A stretch of 64,000 bases of DNA from Anisakis pegreffii (taxonomy: Eukaryota; Nematoda; Chromadorea; Rhabditida; Anisakidae). The stretch spans positions 62,001 through 126,000 of the forward strand of contig JAPYMA010000299.1 of assembly GCA_035041965.1 (NCBI GenBank), read 5' to 3'. Numbering within the stretch: the first letter of the stretch is position 1; each line of letters begins with the position of its first letter. A program made the position numbers and the translations under genes. The notes under the pieces are model-generated. The model was not told where the DNA came from. It saw nothing but the letters and a program-made list of their open reading frames with translations, and did not search any database. Shown piece after piece: positions 25,221-38,351 of this stretch.

Positions 25221-25306
25221 TCACATTAGTGAATGCCTAACGGCAAATTTTTACGTGCATATAATGATAATAATATAATGATAACTGTCACATTAGTGAA
25301 TGCCTA
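25221..25306 (+). repeat. Short direct repeat
   Basis: TCACATTAGTGAATGCCTA occurs at 25221-25239 and again, identically, at 25288-25306, separated by an AT-rich ATAATGATAATA stretch. Too short to classify. Confidence 0.7.
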
Positions 25307-26436
25307 TTTATTACATGATACAATAGTTTCGTATATTGTTGCGTATTCGTGGATTACAGGAGAATATTTTTTGATTGATGTTGCGTTTGATGCATTGAAC
25401 AATAATCGATGAAAAAAAAGCGTGACGATATGAATCACAAGTGAGAGATAAGAATTTGATTAGATTTCAATAGTTGCAAAAGAGGGTGTAGGTGAACTGT
25501 ATTCATTTCTGACTGTGACAGTTTGACATGAAATATGGTTGGAGTGCGAGAGCATTCTCGGCGTTGCTGATCGAATCGAATTTTATTCGGTCGAAACTCA
25601 ACCTAAACAATCCGATAACTTGCGGTTCCACCGAATGAATTCAGGTCCTTTCGCTGCCCCATCGCGAATCTTCAAAACTCCAGTCCTCATCGAAAAACCG
25701 AATTTCGTTCTTTTAATATCCAGCAAATGCCACTCGACGGGTTAATAAGAATGAAAACTCGTCTACTGATCGGTTGCTGATATAGGCGAATCAAATCGGA
25801 TTGAGAGACAAATTAATGACTTTATGACTGAAGTTCCTACTGTTACTTATGATCTTTTAGTATCCGTGACCTTCATTGGATAAAATCCTTTTCTCGCATA
25901 AGTATTCTTGCAATGACGCTAAACACACATCATTAATATCTTTTCAATTAATTTCCAGTCTCACTATCTATTACATACCGCGTACTTTTTGGTATCGTTC
26001 ACTTACTGTTGTTTTTTGAATGATTAATTATATAACGTTAATCTGTTTCCACTCTTGTTAATATTAGTGGTCAAGGTAACAACGTACATCTGCGTAAATG
26101 CGTAGCACGTTCCTTTTGTAAAAATGTTACTTGTAGCAGTGATGATATAAAATATTTCGAATTGCCACAATATCGTAGTATAATGGAGAAGAATCGATAA
26201 AGCTCTGTTGCTAGAGCTAGAATATGAGGAGGAGGTTACATGTGGTTATTGGATGTGTATGTACGCTTACGTGATATAGAATGTAAAAGAATTATGAAGT
26301 ATATAGAGAATATGGTGAGTAGAGAGCATTGCAGTAGTAGTATGAGTTGTGTTACGTTGTATGTGGATGTGAATGTATATGTATTTTGCTGGTTTGGATT
26401 GATTGGATTTAGGTGCTGATAAAGCTGTTGAGTGTT
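25307..26436. other. Intergenic stretch
   Basis: No gene, RNA gene or mobile element recognised. Confidence 0.35.
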
Positions 26437-26515
26437 GAGTGATGCGATGGCTAAGCGGTTGCTTCGCTTTGTGGCCTTTATTTTATCTACAACTTCAAGT
26501 CCTCACTCAACTTCT
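26437..26515 (+). pseudogene. tRNA-like relic with A-box and B-box
   Basis: TGGCTAAGCGG (about 26447-26457) fits the tRNA A-box, and CTTCAAGTCC, about 45 bases on, fits the B-box except for its leading GG. The flanks GAGTGA and TCACTC can pair as the end of an acceptor stem. The D-stem, anticodon stem and T-stem do not close properly, and no anticodon can be assigned. It may be a decayed tRNA or a tRNA-derived SINE head, or chance. Confidence 0.3.
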
Positions 26516-27660
26516 CAAAATTTGAATTAAATTCTTCAAATTCCCTTTACTTTCGACCTTGTTAATGATAAATCGGATTGAAACAGCACAGGTAGATTTC
26601 TCATTTAATTCTTGCAAGTTTTCATCGTTGGTGACGACTCTGTGTCACTTAAACATCACATGAAAGAACCGTTAATGTCACGGTCAAGATGAACGTTCCT
26701 TACAAACACCTAATGATAATACAAGTTATCACTACAAGTGTTATCATCAGTAACCAAGTTGGTACTTTTGCTGATAACGGCCGCCACCGCGCCATCACAA
26801 ATGCTCGTGTGCTCATACGTTTCACACATAAGCCGAAGCCCATGCGTTAGCCTTATCACTGGGCTAAACGTAAGTCTAAGCTTAAGCATACTCCTGATTT
26901 GACTTCGAATTACATATATACACATGGGGCGAAGTGGTAATCTAAGCATATGCACGCAGTGACGCATGTTACCGGCAAAAGTGCCCTTCATTTATTAGTA
27001 AGCAATGCGTGATACAACGTTGTAGGTTTTATGATGCCTCGTTTAGCTACGTGAAGTTTCGCTATTATTTTAACGTGAACGTACGCTTGTTCACGTGCAC
27101 CCCATCCGACATGCATTTATAGTACCATATGTAATCATCAGTTTTTTGCTAATATTATTCAATGCAAAATAATGTAGCAGTATAAAGGAGGGAAATGTGA
27201 ACTATTGCATTCTAACCTGATCTGATATGCTATAAGTTAAGATCTTGTATGTATCGTGATAATAATCAATTGTAACATTTTTTGACTGAAACCCAAAAAC
27301 AGTAGATTGTTGTTTGTTGTAATGATCACTAAGAACGATATTCACCAAGTATGATGTAATGGGTTGAGAGAGCCCTCGTTTTCGGTCGAGCTGTTGTATT
27401 CTAACCTGTTATTTTCCTAGTCTTTTAAGTGCTCCTCATTCATCGCGCATTCAAAATATGCCATGACGAACACATTCTCCATCTTTCTTCCTATGCAGTT
27501 CCCTCAAAGTTTTTCTTTCAACTATATGCGACTTTCGTTTGCTGATATTTGATAAATGCTCTTGTCGATGTTCGATTTGTTGCGTGCATTGCATGCTCTT
27601 CATATTAAACATCTGTTTGGTCGGTATAAAAATTTGTTAACGGAGAAAGTGATACCTACA
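26516..27660. other. Upstream region of kin-2
   Basis: No separate gene recognised. The promoter of the kin-2 isoform starting at 27673 should lie here, but no specific element can be named. Confidence 0.4.
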
Positions 27661-27672
27661 ATTTCAGAGTGA
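27661..27672 (+). promoter_or_regulatory. Candidate trans-splice acceptor of kin-2 isoform a
   Basis: ATTTCAG ends at 27667, five bases before the ATG. The same spacing occurs at 11887, and no upstream coding exon joins here, so spliced-leader addition is the simplest reading. Confidence 0.55.
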
Positions 27673-30600
27673 ATGGCAACCGGGGGCGGCAGTGAGGAGG
27701 CGCAGCTAGCCCAGTGCCAAGCTTATGTTCAGCGACACAATATCCAGCAATTGGTGAAGGAGGCTATTGTCAACTTATGCATCCATAAACCTGAAAATCC
27801 GATTCTCTTCCTCAAGGAGCACTTTGAAAAGCTTTGTGAACAGCAGTCGCAGGTTTGTCAACTGATTACTTGTCATCGCCGTGTATATGTATGTATGAAT
27901 GCCGAATGCATGCTAACACTCGTCATTGAAGATTGCAATTTTGTTGAGTTAAGATGTATATTCGATATTGTATTGTGATATTTATGCTTTTCATTGCAAA
28001 GTTCAACAGAAGCGTTATTGCCGTATGGACATGGAACATGGCTGCATTTGAGAGGCACAAGTCCCTTTGAAGATTATTTCTCGTTCTGTTGAGGAAAATG
28101 AAGTTGGCTGGTTGCAGCAGATAGATGATAGCTGCTTGATGGGTCGATTGCAACGGAATAGGGAAAGAAGAAGATAAGCAGGCATGCACGAAATGAAGAG
28201 ATAATTGTGTGAAAGGAGATATGTGACGAGATAGATGTCTTATCGAGAACCATGAAAAAGAGGCATCATCAGAAAGGCAGTGGCAATCTTATAGTGTTGA
28301 TAAAACATGTGTGCTGGCATACCAAGCAACTTTTAATAGGTTCAAATCAAGAACGAAGAATAGCATGCAAACAAAATGATTGTGTCGAGTCGAGTCAGTC
28401 GCTCACATGAGCAGCGATCACGATAAGGATAGAGAAGTGGAGGTTATGCGATAGGTAGGTGTTGATAATGGTGTTGTATTTCGGCACTGAAGAGAGCAAG
28501 AAGGAGTAGCGAATGGATCATCGATTTGCATTGGTGTATTCGAATGGCTGATTGGTTGTGTGGCTGGCTGGTTGCCTGTGTGGTATTCTTCGGTTGTATG
28601 TGTATATATTGATGCTAGTGCTGTCTGTTGATGTGTTATGCAGTGGTGTTTTCGTCATGATAATAATAGTGTCGGTTGGTTACTTGCTTGGCTAGCTGGT
28701 TGGGTAGTCGTGGTGCTGCTAATGCTAGTATAGCTGCTGCTACTCATATTACTGGCTGTGTGAATAGCTGTTGGTTGTCGTCGATTTAATAAAAGTAAGC
28801 ATAAACATTCGTTAGTGAAACGAGAACGAATGCGTATGGAAGAAGTGAAGGGGCAGTGTCGTCGTGTTCTTACCTAAGCAAGCACCACTTTAATACATCA
28901 AACAGTGATGGGTCAACAACTAAGCCGACGGCGACGTCGTACGACAAGCGGTATTACAAGTGGCGATGTTCAATCGAATATAACTGCTGCTGCTGCTGCA
29001 GCAACATCCGATTCACCAGCAACTAATGCCAATGCCTCATCCACCTTGCAGCCGGTAATTATCTCTTCTGAGACGTCACTTTATACTTGATACTTTGCAT
29101 CAGCATGCGCTTTATTGCGATTCGTTCATGTGATAGTAAAGACGCAAGTGTTTCTTGTCAGTTTGGTTTGATTTCCTCACTATGTGAGGAGGTTGTGTGA
29201 TTGAATATGTAACACTGACGCAAACTGTATATAGTGATTGTCCGTTAATTTGTTTAGCATATTATTCCTTCGGTTGAACTGCAGAAAACAACAATTTAGA
29301 AAATGCAGCAAAACTTTGATTTTTTTTCACTTCAGTTCGCTTTAGATGTAAATTCTCTATCACATGTAACTGAGGTTTGTATTGAAGTTACTTCGTTTAT
29401 ATTGAATCCCATTCCATTAATGCAGTAACATAGTGCATGTATCTGATTAAAAGAATGAATAATCATTGCAGGACTCAAGTCATGGAGCTGAACCTATCGA
29501 TGACGATGATACGATCGATGAACCACCAAAGTTGCCGCAGGGAAACCGGCGGCGACTTGGAGTGAGCGCTGAGGTCAGCGGTATTCTCATATTTTCTTTC
29601 TATTTCGATATCTTAGAATTGTTGGAAATCTGTTCGGTTCTTATTACTTGTCTTTTACGTGATATTTTCGTCTGTCAAATTTTGGTTCAGTCATTTTTTT
29701 CATAGTTTATTGCGTATGAATTTAGCATGAGTCTGCGTTCTTGTTTCATCTGATATTTGCTTCAATCGAAAATTACGCAAAGAACCGTCGTATAACGTGA
29801 GCAAGGATTGAGGAATAACCGAAAGATTGGTTGTGATATGCATGCTCACGTCACATCTGTCAGCACAGTTACGGGTCTAAGTGTACCTAACTTCAACAGC
29901 ACTAAACAATAATTACTAGTCCGTGATTCATTTGACGACGGTTTCTTGCTACTGCCTCTTCCTGTTTATTTCGTTCTGCTTGACGATTTGTTGTTGTTCC
30001 TTTTTTTTCAAAAATGGTAGCACATCGAGGTCGTGGGTACTCATCATTGATGAATCAATTCTAAGTCTCGAGCATTCCTATAAATTTTCTGTTGGAGATT
30101 CTTATCGAAAAGGCTGATATTGTGTGTGTATAATGAAAAGGCCTCATGATTTCATTATATAGCTATTAATTAAGATTTTTCTTTTCTAGAGCGTTCGCCT
30201 TCTGTTTTCTTGTTCCTAATTTCTTTCCTCATAAATGAATACTGTGCATCATTGTTGAGAAACTTGTTATCTCAAGTTTTTGATATTTGTTTTGTATATT
30301 TTCCATTATCATTATTGGATAAAAAGATGTAATGTTATGTCACAGTCGTTGAAATAATTGAGCAGTTTTGGAATTTCATGCTGTTGCATGTGGTAGGTGA
30401 TTCCCTTCGACAGAATTGTTGTTTTTGTTTATTGTTCGAGACTGAATCCAGCGCGAATGCCGTTCAAAATCACGTTTATTGTTTTGATTTGTCTTTGCGT
30501 TAGAAACTGAAGTGAAATGAATTGCTGCTTGTGTTTTGTCACTATCGAGTAAATATGATTGATCACTTTGATCACCATCGAGTAAATATTCGTTGTTTGT

Positions 30601-33600
30601 TTATATTTAGCGATAAGATTTAACCATTTTTTGCTTTCTCATCAAATTAGCAATGAGTGAATTAAATTGTTCTTATAACTTATTCAGTGTTTCAGCAGGA
30701 TGGAATGATGTCTCTGTTACTGTACTCTTTCTTGATATATTTCAGTGTCAGTAAGGTGTATTTTCGTTCTCATCTTGTCCGGTCCTTTTGTAGTCTAAAC
30801 AAATGCATATTTACTGTAACGAAACCTAATGGTGATTCAAGGATGGTATTCAATCGTTCGTCAAGTTTGCTGTGAAATATTTACGGCATTGCCCGTCGAA
30901 CAAAGACCTCTTACATTAGTTTTTGTATCTATTTCTGAATTTACATCTTGTCATTTTTCTGTATTTATTTACCCGTGTATGCACCCGTTAGACTAACAAA
31001 TTTTTCAAGTTTCAGATATTCTATGTACCGTCTTCCAAAAATGTCTCTCTTTGACTAAGAATAACCCGTGCAATCGTTCGAAAGATAGCTGTATCAATTT
31101 TTTCGTTGCGCAATTTTCGGATTTCGAAATTCTTAGAGTAGTTTCCAGACCAAAGGACGTATTTGTCTGACAATGAGATGGGAACTGTTCTTTCCAAAGT
31201 TTCTTTTTCTATCCAGAAATTCGTCACTCTAGTGAGAGGTGTGTGTGTGTGTGTGCTGTTGAAGATACATTAATCAGTAGTCATTAAATTTGTAAAACGT
31301 AGCTCTGTTGATGGTGGCAAACGTTCGATTGATGCCAAGATGGTTTTTTGAGGTTATGTTATATGTAATCAGGCTTCACTAGTAAACATTATAATTGAAA
31401 CGGCATTTTTCATGCGAGCAAGTATGTCTGGCTTTTCTCTAATGGCATTAGTTTGCATTTCAAATGAGTACTCTTCATTCTGTCACATGCGTTTGTGTGA
31501 TAGGTTTTTTCACATGCATCAGTGTAATGTTTGTGCTGTTATATATAAGCATGCTTTGTCATTTACCGTTAAAAAATTAGGAAAAAATTCATTCCGTACT
31601 CTGAAAACTCGTCATATGACCTGATTATATACTCTGTGAAATTGAGAACCGTTAACGCACAAATGCTTTTTTTGGATTTCGCTATTCATCTCCCAAAGCA
31701 CTTTCACAAACAGTTGGTATCTGAATTGCTGTGGTTGTGTTTGCAGTGACTATTCACAGATATCATACTCCGAACGAAGGAATTGAATAAATCAATCAAA
31801 TGAGGCTATTTGATAAATGCTCTCGCTAACTATTTACCAGTCCTTGTTATACAAAGCGTTCGGTATATGTGGCTTCTCTTACACAGTTGTTTTTCGTTGT
31901 GTGAAGTGTGCACATCTGTTCCATTATTCACTTCGTTCAGTTCTATGAAAATAGACAAATGTATACTTTAGAATGGAGCTGTTCTGCTGGGAATTCGTTG
32001 TGCAGTTGAGGGAGGAAAATTTTGAACGCGAAAGATGAAAGTACTTGAAAAATGAATAACAAATGGTGAAGGAATGATGTTGAGTTGGATTGTGAGTTTG
32101 AGTTGATGTTGTAAACAATTGTTGGTTGAAGTACGAAAAAGTGAGATTTTCAAGTGAGTGCATTGCCGATTAATGTTTCATCTACTCATGGAAAATATTG
32201 CTGCCTTGGGGCGAAGAAAGTCGTTGACTGTTGAAATGAGATGTATTCAACTGCGTCGTCAAATTCAGCTTGTCACTGAATTGTGTCGCTTAATTAAACA
32301 TCGCATTAACAATACGTCAAAATCGATAAACATGTGACGAATGTAAATCACAGTCCAAGTGTGTACAAATCATGCAGCAAATGATCATTCAATTGTATTC
32401 GTTTTGATTTTTTTTATCAGTTGTATTCGTTTTTGCAAGCGATACCACAACTTTTACTGTTCACATGTGTGGATAACTTAGTTGAGCTTGATCAGCACGT
32501 CCCCATGTGAATCTGGATCGAAAAACTGGTTTTCCTGTTAAACTCGCATTTCTCAGTGATAACTGATTTCTGAGTTCACGAATTGTGTTTTTTTTTTCAT
32601 TCAGCTTGCAATATTCTCTTAATCATATCACTTTTTAATTTGACGAAAATTTTCAACATATCTTCAAAGTTTCGAATATTTTTTATCACGCATTATTTCC
32701 GTGTCTTTCAAAAGCAGTGAAATTAATTGTTTCCGGTTTGAAATGCTTTTAAACAATTTTTGCTCGTACGTTCAAATTGGATTCTGTCTTAAGAGTGCTG
32801 ATGTGAATTAAAATATGTGAGTATGATGTGCACTTGAATGCGTTGTTATCACAAGCATTATCGTTGATGTTTGTTCATCATCTTTAGTGTCGTGTTTTCG
32901 TTTGTTCTCTAAGTTTACTGTCGTAGATTTGAGAGGAAGCCGCCAGTGCATCGTATTTGGAATGTGCTGTTGTATTTGCGGTTGCGTTCCCGTTAGCGAC
33001 TCTTTAAACTGATTTTAAGGTATGCCATAAATAATCACACTTTTAAAGCTTATTGCATCGAACCAATTCAGAAGTATTCTCCTTAAAATAGGGGTGATTT
33101 ATTGAAAGTGCGTCGCTAATCGGCCGATCAATGCATGATTGATATTCATTGTCGACAATTTTCTATCATTCTGCCTTTTCATTTGCTTTTCAATTTGTGC
33201 TCAGGTAAGAGGATGTGCGAGCAAGGTGTTCTTCATCACGGTAGTTGGCTTGCTGCTCAGTAGTATTGTCTAGAGTTTGTATTACTCAAATGAAATGCAT
33301 TGCATCTTAATGTCCTTTGGGATTTCGTTGAGTATTGGAGTAAAAGCATCGCTCAAATTGAAAAATGCAAGTATTGATCAAAAGAATCATTTTTTGCTGC
33401 TATGAATCTTGGAAATGCAAACCAAATCTGTCATTTTCTTCGTTCTTATTCTTTTATTAGTCTGATCTGATGGAGTTTCTCTCTTATGTGACTTTGCTTT
33501 AGTCATTCTGATGTCCTGAGACTGTGCTGAAGAGAGGTTACTAAGTGAAAAGAAAGAAATTGGCATTTATAGTCAGAATGGAGGTGAAATTGATGTTGAG

Positions 33601-36600
33601 GTTTACTACCTATGTTTTATGTTTCTATCATTGCATAAACCCATATCTAATAATGTTTTGATGAGGATTGTTGGTCTGATTACTCATAAATTAAATATTT
33701 TATGAATAGTAATATTGCTTATATTACTACAGGGTATTTCAACCTGGGTGCATGCACCTTTAGGGGATGAGATATGGTATTCCAGGGGATGCGAAATAAG
33801 ATTTCATTTTTTAGGCATTAAAGTAGGCGAGAAGGGAGTTTAACACATACGTGAGTACGTTGAAAATACTTTAAGGCAATACTTTAAAAATAATTCTCTC
33901 CGTTACGTTTCATTCTTAAATGAACTAATGCTGTAGGATGTGAAAAAGCATCCTAAAATTTTCTAGGGGGTGCGAGGGGCAATAAAGGTTGAGAACCACT
34001 GTATAACTATGAATAAAAAGTTTAAGGAGGATTACTAGTTAGAATTGTAGATTGAACGAATGAAGTTGATGTATGAATTTTCGTTTTTATTCATGAGTGA
34101 TGTTCTTGTGCAATTAGCTGAATGCACGTTAAAATCAAGGCAAAAACTTAACGAATGCAGTAGTGAATATGTTGAAGTGCTTGTTGGAATGAAGCACATC
34201 ATTCAGCATGCTGATAAAACACTATAAGCTTGGCTTTAGTTGTTGACATGATATGCGGTTGAGTTCCTGTATGAGGCTTTGGCAGCTGCTACTGTCCAAC
34301 GATTTTCTTAAATGGCGCTGAAAATCCTCGAGCGCAGTCGATGTTTATCATTAATTTTGGAGATGTCATTGATGATGCGTCCATTTTTGGTCTCATTTGT
34401 TTTCATGAACTGGCTAAACGCACAATAATTTTAAAGAATGCAGCTAATAGGTAATTTCTCAATGAAGATTAGTCAATAACAGAATCATTGTTATCTGTAA
34501 TAAAAGTTTTCTCGTGGTGCATTGTCTGCATCAATGATGGATTATGGTCAGCTGCTGCATTGTTTTCGATGCATTGATAGATTGCAAAAAGCGCATCACA
34601 ATTTTGTTTAGTTATCGTCACGATTCTGCTGAAGTATCATAAACTGTAATTAAATGGTTTTATGGAAACTTTTTAATGACTTTAATGCGTGCATGCTCGA
34701 TGAAAGATTGTTTGAATTCAGGTACCAGACGAGAATGAGGCTGCTAATTATGATAAAGTTGTCATTCCAAAAGACGAAGAAACAAGAAGGGCGCTTGAAG
34801 CGGCGATGTGCAAAAATATTCTTTTCTCTCATCTTGAGGTTGGTTTTTTCTCTCAACTTACAATATGTAGCAAGTATGACATTATTGAGGGCTTCCTGAT
34901 GATCTTCATATCAGATAAATTCATCGAATTGAACAGCTTATAAAGAGAATTGATTGATTATATGAAAGCAGTGAAGTCACCAGCTGATTTTAGGGTGATG
35001 AGAAGAAGGCCATTTTCGATGCCATGTTTCCAGTTGAGAAAAAGAAAGGCGAAACAATCATTGAGCAAGGCGAAGAGGGCGATAACTTTTATGTTATTGA
35101 TTCAGGCGAGGTATGTTATTTGATGATAGATCATCATTTTCTATTGCTCTATTCGCGTCGTTAAGACGGTTGTTCGATGTGATTATGTCTAAGAGTGTGT
35201 TCTTCGATGTTGAAATTGTATAAATTCGTTGACACACGATGGGTGTGCGAAACCAAATAATATTTGACAGTTTTTTAATGTACGGTGATCACGGCGGTAT
35301 GAGTGTGTTGTTCATATCTTTTTCAAATGCTCAAAACGTGAAGCATCAAACCACAGATCTTACCATTGAGAAGTTCAATCGCGGAGTGTGTTTCTTTATG
35401 CTTGAAATGGAAGTGAGCATGATCATTCGTAACTGTTGTAGAACTTTCGACAAAATCAAACCTACGACGAAGTTTTCGAATTCAATTTTCATAATTGGTC
35501 GGCGAAGAAATGCAGTGTATTCGATGTGATTGATTGTGAATCAGTGATGACAGATTGTGTTTTTTGAGGTAGACGTTTTCGTGAACAATGAATATGCGGT
35601 TTCGATTAAAGAAGGTGGGAGTTTTGGTGAGTTGGCACTCATCTATGGTACACCACGTGCTGCTACGGTCATTGCCAAATCGGATATTGTGAAATGCTGG
35701 GCCATCGATCGTACCACTTATCGTCAGATCCTTATGGGTGCCACAATGCGCAAACGAAAGATGTACGACGAATTTCTTTCAAAAGTTCAAATACTTTGTA
35801 AGTGCTCTGCTCATTTTTCTTTCCATAACATACTGAATCTTTCATCTATCAATTAAGTCGAAACAGGTATATTGACGTCATAATGTTCATTTCCGTGTTG
35901 GGTACTACTAAAGTTTATGACTGTTAAGGTTAAAATGATAATTTGTCATTTGAATTCCACTTCACTGCGTCAATAATGATTTAAAGCAAACTTGTAATCT
36001 GTAAGATTTGAGTTGAGAACAGAGGGGAAAAAAATTAGGTTACTCAAGAACAGACTATTTTTTGGATGTACCAAAGGAGCGAAAACTCATTCCATTGCAA
36101 TGAGTTTTCTAAACGTTTTGAAGTCTTGAACAGTTTTACACTGTTCAAATTTGGAAAATCTTTCAAAATTCAGTTGGTTTTTAAATTTTATAATGTATTA
36201 TTGCGTATTTTATTGACTGTTATTCATATTTTGTTGCAGCTGATCTCGATAAGTGGGAACGTGCCAATGTTGCGGATGCTTTGGAGCGTTGTGATTTTGA
36301 GCCGGGAACACACGTTGTTGAGCAGGTTCGTTTCGATATTTTTTTCTTCAAATAATTTGTGTAGATTCATCGTCAATTTACACGAAGAAATAATGTAATG
36401 TTGAACGATATCAATAATTTAGTAGAATGTGATGTTCGCGAATTGATGAAAGTGAGACGAAGTCATGCGTTATTTTTCAAATATTTCGGAAATTTCGAAA
36501 AAAAAATTTACGTTGACTTTGTTCTGATATCAGCTATTGGCTGAAGTGATCCACGCTTTTTCTCAGCATCATAAAGATCTTCTTGAATGAAACTTCACTG

Positions 36601-37303
36601 AACAATTCACGTAGCTTATTTGAAATCGAAAACAATGTCCACAATGTTTTGATTTCCACTGTAATCTTGTTGACTTTCAAAGTAAAAGTCTCATGTTTTA
36701 TCGTTTTATTTTTCAGTTTCGTTCTTCAGTTTTGTGTTTCTGTTCATGCATATCTCAGTTTTCAATAACCCACTGTTCCAGAATGAAAAGAAGTTTGTTG
36801 AATATCGTTCATTTCAGGGTCAGCCGGGTGATGAATTTTTCATTATTGTAGAAGGTGAAGCAGATGTTTTGCAAAAGCGCAGTGATGATGCGCCTTTCGA
36901 AAACGTCGGTCACTTGTCTTCTTCTGATTATTTTGGTTTGTTTTATTTGTATACGTTATACTCTCATTAGGGAAAAGATTGATCAATGTGTAGCGAAAGA
37001 AAACTTATTTGAACGTCGTAGTGAATGTTTTATATTTTGCTACATATAAAGGGCGTTGTGAAGTGGTGATGACTTTCTGAATTGGTGTCTGTGTATTGTC
37101 AGTAGTATGATGTGACTTATCATGTTTAAGGTGAAATCGCATTACTGTTGGATCGACCGCGTGCAGCGACAGTAGTTGCGAAGACGCATCTGAAGTGTGT
37201 GAAACTGGATCGAGCTCGATTCGAACGTGTTATGGGACCGGTGCGTGAGATTCTGAAGCGGGACGTGTCCAATTACAACTCCTATGTGAAACTTATGACT
37301 TAA
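27673..37303 (+). CDS. kin-2: cAMP-dependent protein kinase regulatory subunit, isoform a (373 aa)
   Basis: Exons: 27673-27852, 29472-29573, 34722-34838, 34994-35110, 35569-35797, 36240-36325, 36818-36935 and 37131-37303 (stop TAA). All phases agree, and the 373-residue product is close to the usual type I length. Exon 1 encodes the dimerisation/docking helix region ([17 protein letters not shown], then [19 protein letters not shown]), which also binds A-kinase anchors. Exon 2 encodes an acidic linker and the inhibitor site RRRLGVSAE; Gly at the phospho-acceptor position makes it a type I pseudosubstrate. cAMP domain A follows, with the phosphate-binding cassette [16 protein letters not shown], then domain B with [16 protein letters not shown], each keeping the Glu and Arg that hold cAMP. 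The C-terminus is YNSYVKLMT. It holds the catalytic subunit inactive until cAMP binds. Intron 2 is 5.1 kb and contains a MITE. The acceptor of the fifth exon (TTTTTTGAG) is atypical; an alternative at 35552 would add four residues. Confidence 0.96.
28908..37303 (+). CDS. kin-2: PKA regulatory subunit, alternative isoform b lacking the docking domain (362 aa)
   Basis: An alternative first exon, 28908-29054, ends in phase 0 at a GTAATT donor, exactly as exon 1 of isoform a does, so it can join 29472 and all later kin-2 exons. It cannot be an internal exon: entered from its acceptor (AACAG, ending 28905) in phase 0 it opens with TGA, two bases before the ATG. It encodes [15 protein letters not shown], then an Ala/Ser/Thr/Asn-rich stretch with six alanines. 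Met-Gly-x-x-x-Ser fits the N-myristoylation consensus, and five arginines directly after it would strengthen membrane binding. The isoform would keep the pseudosubstrate and both cAMP domains but lose the dimerisation/docking domain, so it should be a monomeric, membrane-attached regulatory subunit. That function is inference from sequence; expression is unproven. Confidence 0.7.
31239..31255 (+). repeat. GT dinucleotide microsatellite
   Basis: About eight GT units in the large kin-2 intron; a simple sequence repeat. Confidence 0.9.
33722..34009. mobile_element. hAT-type MITE, 272 bp, with target-site duplication
   Basis: The element spans 33730-34001. The right end, read inward, is CAGTGGTTCTCAACCTTTAT, the typical terminal inverted repeat of Charlie-like hAT transposons; the left end is CAGGGTATTTCAACCTGGGT. 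Flanking 8-mers TATTACTA (33722-33729) and TATAACTA (34002-34009) match at seven of eight positions, the duplication length of hAT insertions. There is no transposase, so it moved with enzyme from elsewhere. It lies inside the 5.1-kb kin-2 intron, in neither splice site. Confidence 0.85.
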
Positions 37304-38260
37304 CGCGCGTTTGCATTCAAATATTCTTCGTCTTGGTTTCGCTGTGACGCTCATCTATTTGAACTTCTTCCACAGCACGGAATACAGTCATGCAGCTGCC
37401 GCATGAATGAACGCCTTTCCTGTTCGCATCGCATCGTCCTAGTCAAACTCAGTTATTAATTAATAACATCAAAAGTCCTCGCCCGTAAATTCCAAAAATT
37501 TTGTTGTTTTGCGGCTGGTCGACAATGCCATGCATGAATGGGTATGCGCTGTTTTGATGTTACATCCAAGAAATTTAATGTTTTAAAGTGATGAATAGTC
37601 TGATGTGTTGTATTTGTCAGCTTGTAATCTATTTCGTTTGCTTTTCGATTCGTGTAGGTGTGAAAGGAGTGAGCGCTTTTGCAGGGAGCAACAGCAAGCT
37701 TCATATTTGAAGAGCAGCTCATAAGGCATTCGAAGTACCCAATTTTGGCGCATCTTTATTAAGTCCCCTCTTGTGTGCCTCTATTTCTGGAGTAGCGATA
37801 GTTGCAGTTTCCTTGATTCATTCCCTTCAGAAAATCACCACCTCCCTATTGCGCTCATCCTCGTCATTGTTACAATAGTAAATCAGTTTGTTTTTGTTGC
37901 GTTCCATCTGCATTGTCTAGCTTTACATCTCCACTCCATCCGTTCTGTGATTCTTGCGCAGTTGAATCAGTAAAGTTCTCGTTGATGTCGTTCGTTTCTT
38001 CCTGATTTAATTTGGCTGCTGTCTCTTTCATTGTAGCTGTATTCCGTCAACAAATGTACGTACTTCATAACCACTTTAACCTATTTATAATGTAACTAGA
38101 AGTAACGATCAGTTCTTTCCGACAAATCCTATTGATATTGTCAATTGCTCCATAAATATAATAACATTATGTAAACTAATAACGATATTTATACATACAT
38201 AAAGCAATGAATATATCATCATTCAGTGCGAAGAGTATTCTTCCATTTGTATCTTATTCA
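37304..38260. other. Convergent 3' region between kin-2 and the ANKFN1-like gene
   Basis: The two genes are tail-to-tail with 1048 bases between stop codons. No canonical AATAAA stands out for kin-2 (CATAAA variants near 38152 and 38199). No gene recognised. Confidence 0.5.
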
Positions 38261-38266
38261 TTTATT
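38261..38266 (-). terminator. Poly(A) signal candidate of the ANKFN1-like gene
   Basis: TTTATT on the plus strand is AATAAA on the minus strand, 86 bases after the stop codon at 38352-38354. Distance and sequence fit a cleavage signal. Confidence 0.55.
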
Positions 38267-38351
38267 CAGTAATTATTCATTTTTCTTTTTCATACATGTC
38301 GATGTCGTTTGTAAGGTGCCGAGTATAGTTTAATTTTTGTTTAAAGTTCTT

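Noticed and set aside
32190..32336. Small frame starting [16 protein letters not shown] in the large kin-2 intron, resembling an inhibitor site
   Set aside because: No convincing donor to join it to later exons and no acceptor just before the ATG; probably chance.
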